Shown one piece after another: positions 55,648 to 64,000 of a DNA stretch of 64,000 nt (positions within the stretch are counted from its first letter, which is position 1; each line of letters opens with the position of its first letter). Both the position numbers and the translations under genes were made by a program. The DNA is from Pyxicephalus adspersus. Lineage: Eukaryota > Chordata > Amphibia > Anura > Pyxicephalidae. The notes below the pieces were generated by a model, which was given only the letters and a program-made list of their open reading frames with translations, was not told the origin of the DNA and searched no databases. The DNA is taken from assembly GCF_032062135.1 (NCBI RefSeq), contig NC_092862.1, positions 42,993,219 to 43,057,218 of the forward strand, given 5' to 3'.

Positions 55648-57549
55648 TTTCTGTATCACAGAGGTGCAATGCCTTTAAGCATTCCTAAAGGCAAAGACAC
55701 TGCACTGCATGAGTTGTTCTTTGGTGAAGAGTAAATTGGGGTTAGAACTTTTATCTGACTCATATAAAAGAAAATCAAAGGGAGTTTTTAAAAGGAGAAA
55801 TCACTGTATGTTGTTGACCTACTTCAGCAACATTTTCCCATGACATACAAGGTAGCAAGCGTGATTCTACCATGCCAAACTTCATTCTTTAAGTTTTAAT
55901 AAGTTTTATAATTTCAGTTGATCAGTCAGACTACTCGGATTCGACATACAACCAAAATGGCAAATGACTAGCTACCTATACGTGCTCTGTTGACCGTATA
56001 GCCACTTCCCACTTCTATTCCCCCCTCTCCTTTCTGTAGAACAAAACAGTTGAGAGCTGAACACCCTGTCTGTACAATGTTTATTACTGGAATGTCACCT
56101 TAAACAGTAATTAATGATAGCTTTTAGAAACATCACTTGAAACCATGTACATTTTACCATTTGAATTTTACCTGTATTTAATGATTTGTGTCTGACCCGG
56201 ACCGTGTAAAGAATACAGCCTGATCTGCAGACCTTTGTCTTTGTATTTATATCCAAAAATAGCATAATGCTGAGAAGTTTTGTTTCATTTGTGTTTTTAG
56301 AATTGGATTATTTATCTCTTTAAGGCCTTTACTCTGGACCAATTGCATAAACTGGTATGTGGAAATCTAAAAGCAGTAATTTGTAAAGCATTTGTTTTGC
56401 AGTGTACAAGAGGAGAATACTGTAAAATAGCTTTGTTGTGACCTACTCAGTAAACATGTATGTGAAATAAATTGTCAAATTATAAATTACATATGATGAT
56501 ATCTAGGACAGTATTAAAAATTGGGTAGGTGTTCGGGAAATTTACTTTAAGCTTGCCAGACTATTGACCTGTCAGCTCAACAAAATGTAAATACGGTTAC
56601 TCAGAGTATTGGTAAAGAGATAAGGTAGGTCCTCAGTTAGTTAGTTTTGACTGATGAAAATCACGCTCTGGAATGTGAAAAATGCAGTGATAAAATATCA
56701 TATCACTATATCAATATCATAAAATAATAAGTAGTGTTATACCAATTAAAAGATAGACATAGAGAGGGAGAATCCTTCCAACGTATTATGCTAACATGAC
56801 ACCAAAAATACAAGCTCAGACTCTCAATGTCCCACAGAAGAATTATGGGAAATGTACAGAAACTGGATGAATAATACTGTGGTGCCAAAAATCCCATTGC
56901 ATTATTTTTTTTTTGAGGGGTACCCTTCTCAGAACCCCCCCCCCCCCCAAAGCTAGGGTATGTGCCTAGTACTGTAGAAAAATACATTACGTATTTGTTT
57001 CAAAGGTACAGAATCTGGTGTTGTTCTGCTGATCCTATTTTCACGCCTAGTTAGTCACTAACTAGATTTCAAATTAACAAAGTATATCATATTGCATGTT
57101 TGCCTCAGGTCGGCATCCTCTTATTAAAACTGAGACCCCGCACTTTAAACAATTAGCAGTGGTGATTCCAGATATTAGTAATTAGTTCCATTCTGCTGGA
57201 TTTTTTTATATTATTGACATTTAACTTACTTGAATGGCTTTATCAGTTTAAAGAAAAATAAGGAACATACCCAATCACTATGTAGCTGTATATGAAAATT
57301 CAGTTAGACTAACCAAAACACCATGGTGGTATGCAATGGATTAAAATGGATGTTAATTGATCAAGAAAATGACTGGATGGGGCGATTGAGTTTGTCATTA
57401 CCCTTTATGATATAAAGGTTGCACTGTGTTTCCAACTCCCATTTTAACCAATGAAGCCAGATGTATTTTAAAACAAAAATTAAAAAAAGCTAAACAATGA
57501 CCTAGAAAATGGAAATTGAAAACCTATTGCAGGTCTTACAGGTGATCTG
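55647..57549. other. Low-repeat stretch with a poly(C) tract
   Basis: A C14 run lies at 56935-56948. 56080-56450 and 57110-57250 contain no recognised repeats and have the look of ordinary single-copy sequence. They are candidates for conserved non-coding elements, with no direct proof. Confidence 0.35.
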
Positions 57550-58040
57550 TAATCAAAGCCAATAATTGTGCCAAGTTTTTACTTCTGTCTGTATTCCAGT
57601 TAGTGAGGTTTTTTGGTCACTGAAACAGGAGATGGGGGAAAATTTCCCCAGTGGAGACAAAGGCCCTGATTTTATTTTAAGGCTGGAGAGAATACACTTT
57701 CATCAGTAATGATGTGATCCAGCAGTGATCCAGCAAACCTGGAATGGATCTGGTCCAGGGTTGAAAACATTTGCTAACAAATAGCTAATCACTTTTAGGA
57801 AATCCATTCCAGGTTTGCTGGATTACCCAGCTTCACTGATGAAAGTGTATTTTCTCCAGCCTTAGAGAGTTTTGATAAATTAGGGCCAAAGACTGAAAAT
57901 AACACTTGTTTGGTAGGAATGGAACTAAACCTTTTGCCAGTTTTTTATTGCTGACAAAATGGGAAGATTTCAATCACTTTCCATTTGATCAGCAGGACAG
58001 AAAATAAGAATAATCTCGACAAGGGTAAGACAGACAGAAA
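57550..58040. repeat. Unclassified repeat hosting MITE-P copy F
   Basis: Left part 'tggtcactgaaacaggagat' and 'ccccagtggagacaaa' and right part 'gactgaaaataacac', 'cagcaggacag' resemble the repeat-like block near 995-1260. The host text joins as 'gagacaaagactg' when the MITE and one AAA are removed. Confidence 0.4.
57662..57887. repeat. MITE-P copy F, complete, AAA target duplication
   Basis: It starts GGCCCTGATTTTATTTTAAG and ends 'gataaattagggcc'. AAA lies on both sides (57659-57661 and 57888-57890). 'gatccagcagtgatccagca' shows a small internal duplication in the left arm. The centre reads 'acatttgctaacaaatagc'. Confidence 0.9.
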
Positions 58041-58749
58041 TAATAAAACTACAAATTCGAATTTTTCTTTTTTTAAACCTAAAATGAGCAGTTTTGGGAG
58101 GAAATAAATATTAATCCGTCACAAGATCTGTATAGCTCATATACAGTACATCATTAATTAAAGTTATGTTTTGACAACTATTCAGATAATGAAGCTTTGC
58201 CAATTAAGTAGGTAATATATAAAAAAATGATAAATAAAAAAAAATGTGTGCATGATTTACTCAGGTATGCTAACATCTGATCTAGGACACTGCTTACAAA
58301 TAAATTGTACTAATAATTACCTGTATGCATCCTGCTGAAAGTTTTAGTCATTTTATGTTACTTAAATAATTTCAATGGCAACCATGAAATTAGTAAATAT
58401 TGGGGAAGTGGGCTTATTTTTAGTGCAAACACTTTTACATCAATTATACAGTATAAATACAGACTGATACATGAGAATGTATTCATTTACCATATATAAT
58501 ATATTAACAACAGAACAAACAAAATGTATCAATAAAACTGTGTGGTAAAATGCAGGTATGTATAAAAAAGTTTTGAGCATTAGGAATAAATCCTAAAATA
58601 TACAGTACTAAATCTGTGTTAGTTTGTTTTCTGTAAATATCAATACAGATAAACAATATAAATGTTAATTTATGTGGTTGAATATTTATTTACCTGGAAA
58701 ATACCATGGGCAATGAACATTATCCTTGATAAATAGTTTTATATTTTTT
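58041..58749. other. AT-rich stretch, no feature seen
   Basis: No coding or repeat signature was recognised. Confidence 0.5.
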
Positions 58750-59110
58750 AAATTTTAACAAATTCCCCTCCACTTCCATCTTTACCTATGCAGCAGTAAA
58801 GACTGGAGAAGAAACCTACAACCTCCTTACATCACATATCCTAGGAGGCTGCGGGCTTGAGGTATTCCCGTGCGATTTGCGCTCATTTTCTTGCATTTGA
58901 ACAAAGACACGTCACCTGATCTCATGCCTGTGCAGTGCGGGGTCTAGAGATGCCATTAAGGACCCAGAAGAAGGAAAAAAGGAGATGGTAGTGTTTGACG
59001 GCGAGCCCTAGAAAGAAGAGTGAAGCCAAGACAGCAGATTTAGGATTTACTGAGCATGGTAAGTACAATGATTGAGGGCTTTTAACAGGTTACTGTAAGT
59101 GGATTTTTTA
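58750..59110 (+). mobile_element. MITE family T, degraded copy
   Basis: Core phrases 'gtgcgatttgcgctcatttt', 'acacgtcacctgatctcatg' and 'gtgcagtgcgg' match the order of the family-T core (compare 20400-20540 and the minus strand of 3140-3320). The ends are not recognisable. Confidence 0.4.
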
Positions 59111-60190
59111 CTATTGCAATAATAATTTGTTTTAGAGAAGGTAAGTATTGTATTTCTTCTTTTGTAGGGGACTCACACAAGGGTCATGGGTGTTGGGGGT
59201 TGTGGCCTAAGAATAAATTGGATGGGTTTTTAAATACCTTTTTTTTGGGTATTTTTGCCTTCCAACGCTTTAGAATCATCATGTAAAATATGAAAAAAGT
59301 AGGGGCATTCATCCTTTTCTAGGTCACAATAGGTAAAATAGGTAGATGCTGGCAATTTTATTGTCAATTTATGTTAGACATTTTTGCTTCTATGTTTGAG
59401 CCACTGAAATATACGCAGCATAGCACTAACCAAATCTTTTCTACAAATGATTGTTCTAGTTGCCCTCAGGACCAAAAAAAAAAGAAAGTACGTATGAAAT
59501 CTATTTGTCACATAAAACCATGCCGAGTTCATAGTAGAGTCCAGATGCACAGCCATGATAGAGCCTGTAGGATGCCACACTTAAGATTTCTTAACTGTAA
59601 ACAGCGAAAGAGCTTGCAGCTAACAAGCTATTAGACTGTTTGAATGAAATGTCTTTCTCACCCACTTCTCCAGCTAACACAGAAATGCATAAAACAGATT
59701 CTGCAATGATCTCTAACAGCGGCAGTTTAAAAAACAAGTGAGACCTCCAGGCTAACATTGCAGATGACCCATATGTTTAAAATTTCTTGCAGAATATACT
59801 GTATACAAACCTGCAAGGCAGTTAGTGAACCTACTACACTGGAGAACACACACAGGAGGAGTTAATGAAGAAGATGTGATAAATATATTAATCAATTTTA
59901 ACTTTGTTTCATGTCATTACCAGAGTGGCTGTGTTTTTTCCCTAGAGAGTCTGCTAAAAAGTTTGCATCTACAAAATGAAATATGCTAGTTTGTCTTTCA
60001 GGCAAATATAGTGGGTTTTATACATGCTTATTACCAAATAAATATAATATTAGATTTAGGAAGAAAAAACAGTGTAGATCAATGCATATTGGAGCAAATA
60101 TTCCAGATGAATAAGCTAAAATAAAAAATGTGAATGAGGTATGTGGATGGCAGTAATACTTTATGTATTTTATAAGCATACTGATACTTT
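59111..60190. other. No gene recognised
   Basis: The 87-codon frame at 59371 has no known domain, and the 68-codon frame on the other strand overlaps it. Confidence 0.45.
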
Positions 60191-60363
60191 GCCCCTGATT
60201 CATCAAGCAAAATCGGATTATCGCTCGCGCATTCGTATTAGCGATCCGGAATCGTGCGAGTGTACGCGCACACTCGAGTCCCGGACCGCGTTAATCCGCG
60301 ATCGCTGGTCGCGCGTACTTTCGCGCTTCCAGCGATCGCGGATTTCAATGATGAATCAGGGGC
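60191..60363. mobile_element. MITE-Q complete copy, CpG-rich, TTT target duplication
   Basis: It starts GCCCCTGATTCATCAAGC and ends 'aatgatgaatcaggggc', a perfect 14-15 bp terminal inverted repeat. TTT precedes (60188-60190) and follows (60364-60366). The interior is full of CpG ('gctcgcgcattcg', 'gcgatccggaatcg'), and a long inner hairpin pairs 'cgcgatcgctgg' with 'ccagcgatcgcg'. It is far more GC-rich than its surroundings. No coding frame. Confidence 0.9.
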
Positions 60364-60649
60364 TTTGTGTTATCACAAATCTCAGTGTTCTTTTAACAGT
60401 GGCGGGCTAATCTATTTGCTAAACTGGTAAGGGTTGCATTTGGCCCTATAAAGAATAAAGCTTTGAAGAATACACTATTGATGCCTTTATCTGGAGAACA
60501 ATTATAACATATCCTTCTTATATTTACTCATTAGTTTTATATGACTGTTTTCTGTTTTTTATTGATATGTGAGTTGGACAATGAAAGTTGGAGTAATCAC
60601 ACATATAACACATTTGTAACAAGCTCCAGAGTTCCTTATTAGGAATGCA
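60364..60649. other. No feature seen
   Basis: Mixed sequence. Confidence 0.4.
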
Positions 60650-61140
60650 AAAAACTTACAATAGGTTTATTATTTCCCAGTGATTTATCAATAGCATATT
60701 TACAGGAACAGTAGCCCGCTGACAGTGGACAAGGCAAATTATTAGTAGCTTAATTATTAGGTCAGTAAAAATACAGAAACAGAAGGCAAGGATGATGTAA
60801 AGTCGATTGCCAGGGTCAGTGGTCTGTGAGCAGTGTGGTACAAACCAATTGGCAGAAGCAAGTCAGGGAAGCAACCCATGCTTGGGGACAGGAGATAGGA
60901 GGTCTAAGTGACAATCAGAAGAACAATCTAGAGACAGGTCATGAACATAAGAACTCAAAGACCACTTAACATGAAAGCAGTGGGATTCTGAACCTTAAAA
61001 AGCTCACAGTGCCATTGATAACTCATAGCTCAGGGCAAACACAACCCAAAGTATTCCAGTTCCTGAAAAGATAAATACCAAATTGAAAATCACAAATATT
61101 TCCCTAGCTAGGCTAGCTAGGTGAGCTCCTGAAACAATTT
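60650..61140. repeat. Purine-rich unclassified repeat
   Basis: 'aggcaaggatgatgtaaagtc', 'gccagggtcagtggtctgtg' and 'gacaggagataggaggtc' style text resembles sequence next to LTRs in the 48 kb region. It may be an LTR or internal retroelement fragment. Low certainty. Confidence 0.3.
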
Positions 61141-63142
61141 GGATACTGTTTTTTTCTTACACTTTTAGATTAGTTTTAAGCTACAGAGACCACTAGTGAC
61201 CAGACCAGCTAATAGTGAGATACAATTTTAATTCAGGAAATCATTTGATTAATTAGAGAATTACATCAGTACACTGTCTTCTCTCTAATCAGTGGCACCC
61301 AAAGATTGTCTGTCACCTTAGCATCTACCCCGTCTTCATTTCTGAAGACTACTTGGCAGCTTTATCCCTGCGTCTTGCTGCTCTCTGCTTGCTATCCCCT
61401 TACTTTATGATCCTGGCACTGTCAGCAAATCAGTGATATTGTAATCAAATAATTCCTCCAAAAGGAGAAAAGGGGCACAGTAGTTGCAGACAACTGGCTA
61501 TTATGCACCTTGGAGGAGGAAGAAAAGGAAGGCTTTGTAAGCCAATCCAGTGTCTGTTTCAGTATAGCTTGGCTATTCTGAAATAGAAAGACAGATGTGC
61601 TCTGAAATTAGGTGGTGCAGTCCAACCCCTGCTTTGTCCTTTGAAATATCAGCCTGTCTGATGTTTTTACAAATGAGCATTGCCTAAATTTAATGCCAAA
61701 TATGATAAGAGAGGGAATAAATATGTCATGCTTTGGTGCAGACCCTGAAATTAAAAAAGGTCCGAAAGAGGCCAATATTTAAAACATACTTCTTTCAAAA
61801 TAAACAAATATTAAACCCTAAAATAAAAAAAAACAACTAAAATGTATTTCAACATAGCATAAGGCTAGTAGCAGGGCTTGATTAGCACTTTTTATAAGCA
61901 ACCCACATTCAAGGCAATGCAGTGTCAGCGCAGCTGTGAAAAGCCCAGCTGGAACCACTTTTTAGGAAAAAAAACCTGGAACACCTGCGCCCGGAGGCAC
62001 TCTTTCCTTGTAAAACCCAATTTGTTGAGTCTGTAGGAGGACTTACTATACTACCTAACAATAAAAACAAAAAAAAATTATCTTCTACCGGACAATGGCA
62101 CCACCAAGTTCGCTCTTAGTATGGTGATGCTTCTATGAAGGTACAAAGAAAGTTCAGGAAATCACCATACCTGCCTCTATAAGAGAATTAGCGTGCCCTG
62201 ATCACCACTAAATTGTTACAGAGACCTCCGACTCCTGTGCATTTATCCCTTCTATCAATAGCTCCAAGATAGCCACCATCAACGTGCCACACTCTAACTA
62301 AAAGATGAATACCTTAATATTACCTACCAAATTCATTGTGATAAGCAGATGGGGTTGGGGGAATAATAAGCCTAATTAACTCACCTAGATGATGGTCTCT
62401 AACTTTCTGCTTTCACAACTGTTTCTGTAAAGGCACCTACTGAGAACCTTTAGTTTCCTCTGCCCAGCACCTTCCATGTCACCCTCCAGAATCTAACCAG
62501 CTCCAGCTTTCCAACAACCTACTCCCTCCCACACACACCCTCACTTTTCTGCCTCTGTCATTTTACCATTCTCCTATGCTATGACTGGCCCAAGATATTT
62601 GTTCAGGCAGGCAGGCTGATAATGAATCCTAGAACATTACTATATGATAATTGATTTTGTGTTAATTTTGTGCTTATGATAAGGATATCTGTAAACAGCA
62701 AGTTTACAAGACAATGTCAAATAATAAATAATAGCATCTGCAATATTTCTTTAGCTAGTTTGAAAAAATAATTAAACACATTTTATAATTTTATTTTTTT
62801 TAATCCTGACAATCAATGAACCATATACAGCACCACTATGCCTTTTAAATAGTAATTGTAATCCCCTAATTTAAACAGATTTCTTTGTTAAAAAAGAAAA
62901 GTTCCATAACTGTATACTGGCTGTAAATGAGTTATGTGTCATTCTAAGCCAAGTCTCCAGATCTTCAGATTTCATCATTGCTTAAAAATCCTATTGTCTC
63001 CTGCAGCTGACTGATGTTCTTGTGCTCTACTGATTTGTAATGATTCAAACACGTTTTCTTTATAAAACTTGAAAAGCTTTGTTACATAGTTACAACAAAA
63101 CTCCTTGCTCTGGAGCATAAGAGTAAGGAGATACTTCAGATA

Positions 63143-63146
<4 letters not shown>
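61141..63146. other. No gene recognised
   Basis: A mixed stretch, including pyrimidine-rich 62390-62600. No coding motif, tRNA or repeat end was recognised. Confidence 0.45.

Positions 63147-63179
<33 letters not shown>
63147..63179. repeat. (TA)n microsatellite
   Basis: An uninterrupted TA run. Confidence 0.95.
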
Positions 63180-63181
<2 letters not shown>

Positions 63182-63414
63182 CCTTTTTTTACATGAATGT
63201 GACCTAAACATCGCCTGCTTTTTCAAACAAATCCTAAATACTGAAAAGTAAATGAAATTATTATATTTGTTATATATTTATTATATTTGTTCATGTATTT
63301 ATTGAAAAAATGGTCCAATTATATACCTGTGTGTGACAAAAGTAAGAACATTGTGCCCTCAGTATTTGTTAACCCCCTTGTGCACCACTACTAAACATTT
63401 GCATTACTTTTGTC
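63180..63414. other. No feature seen
   Basis: AT-rich sequence. Confidence 0.4.
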
Positions 63415-63492
63415 TAGGTTTGCTGGATCACCCAGGTTCTCCTTTGATATTTTATTGTCTCCAATCTTGGAGTGCTTTAATAAATTGTACCC
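63415..63492. repeat. MITE-P copy G, right arm only
   Basis: 'aggtttgctggatcacccag', 'ccaatcttggagtgcttt' and 'aataaattgtaccc' match the right arm. The left arm and centre are missing. Confidence 0.65.
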
Positions 63493-63500
63493 AATCTGTC

Positions 63501-63838
63501 TGTCACGGTCCCTTCCGTGACTGAAGTTTGAGGATCTGTCAGACAAGCTGCATGTGAGGTTATCTGAAAGTCTCTTTGTTTTTACTTGTTTCTGTGTTGT
63601 TGTTTGTAATGACCACTCCCCTTGTATCAGCTTCAGCTGGTGGTCATTACTGCTCCTCCATTTAGTCTGGCCTCACACTTCATGTTATGTGGTTGATATT
63701 CACTGCTGGGGTGTGAAGAGCAGGAGTGTTGTGCCATCCTGAGTTCCTGTTTATATCTGCTATTAAGATAGGTTGCTTTACTTTTGGTGTTTTGGTGCTT
63801 TGTGGTTATTTTGTTGTTTACTAGGCCTCAGGGAGACA
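63501..63838 (+). repeat. LTR-like block starting TGTCACGG
   Basis: It starts TGTCACGGTCCCTTCCGTGA, which contains the palindrome GTCACGG/CCGTGAC. The interior is pyrimidine-rich with 'ctggtggtcattactgctcc'. It begins about 8 bp after the MITE-P fragment and ends next to MITE-Q copy 2. It is probably a truncated LTR (inference from the TG start and layout). A 62-codon frame inside is not meaningful. Confidence 0.4.
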
Positions 63839-63840
63839 CT

Positions 63841-64000
63841 GGCCCTAATTCATCAAGCAGAATCGGATGATCGATCGCGCATTCGTATTCGCGATCCGAA
63901 ATCGTACGCCGTCGCGCTATTCAGCAACTGAAAAAGCTCGCGGCCGGAGCCGCGCATCTCCGGCAGCTTTACACTGGCGAGCTTGCATTAAAAGTCACTG
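63841..64000. mobile_element. MITE-Q copy 2, cut by window end
   Basis: It starts GGCCCTAATTCATCAAGC and shares 'aatcggat', 'atcgcgcattcgtatt' and 'cgatcc' blocks with 60191-60270. The rest differs from the 60 kb copy and matches the antisense fragment at 27823-27912. The right end lies outside the window. Confidence 0.85.

Noticed and set aside
58980..59110. GT/AG-like signals suggesting an exon
   Set aside because: They fall in a degraded MITE core, and no open frame spans them.

Overview
This 64 kb window is AT-rich vertebrate nuclear DNA with no intact protein-coding gene, tRNA, rRNA or recognisable host exon. Its dispersed repeats are of the kind I associate with anuran amphibian genomes (a ranoid frog would fit), but species assignment is inference. 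There is no operon structure. Long reading frames (at most about 139 codons) are either pieces of dead retrotransposons or chance frames. The window reads as an intergenic desert or a large intron filled by layers of transposable elements.

Layout. 0-8 kb: mostly old AT-rich sequence with a short TTAA-flanked MITE (380-546), a 445 bp MITE (3027-3471) and one copy (6076-6263) of a palindromic MITE that recurs seven times here (called MITE-P). 8.9-10.8 kb: two direct repeats 966 bp apart that resemble the tail of a Penelope-like element (PLE). The first carries a near-complete hammerhead-ribozyme-like core, the second a decayed one, and the second is split by a 539 bp inverted-repeat element. 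13.8-14.2 kb: a deleted PLE reverse transcriptase. 17-20.6 kb: a hAT-like end, a pair of composite direct repeats flanking an L1 endonuclease relic, and a (TG)20 inside a MITE. 22.8-25.2 kb: two large TTAA-type non-autonomous elements. 25.9-27.9 kb: a dense retroelement graveyard with an antisense dispersed repeat, an antisense PLE reverse transcriptase, a sense L1 ORF2 C-terminal region, and an antisense fragment of a CpG-rich MITE (MITE-Q).

30.3-30.9 kb: a TTAA element inserted in the TTAA of a MITE-P copy. 33.74 kb: an isolated perfect 19 bp inverted repeat with a 1 nt spacer. 35.4-36.05 kb: a MITE-P copy split by a hAT-like insert with an 8 bp target duplication. 38-40.7 kb: a TTAA MITE, a third hammerhead-like PLE tail ending at a perfect hairpin, another MITE-P, and a purine-rich unclassified retroelement-like block. 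42.47-43.54 kb: the most unusual object, a 1.07 kb element built from serial long hairpins around a recurring CTCTAGTGC box and itself hit by a clean 298 bp hAT insertion. 45.3-49.35 kb: two inverted copies of one LTR family with a second inverted-repeat element between them, then a MITE and a MITE-P copy. 52-64 kb: dispersed repeats, two LTR-like blocks (54.3 and 63.5 kb), a MITE-P with a clean 3 bp target duplication (57.66 kb), a complete CpG-rich palindromic MITE-Q (60.19 kb) and a second MITE-Q cut by the window end.

The elements do not work together as a pathway. Their nesting gives relative ages: MITE-P older than the TTAA elements and the hAT inserts, the CTCTAGTGC hairpin element older than its hAT insert, and the PLE tails older than the 10 kb inverted-repeat element.
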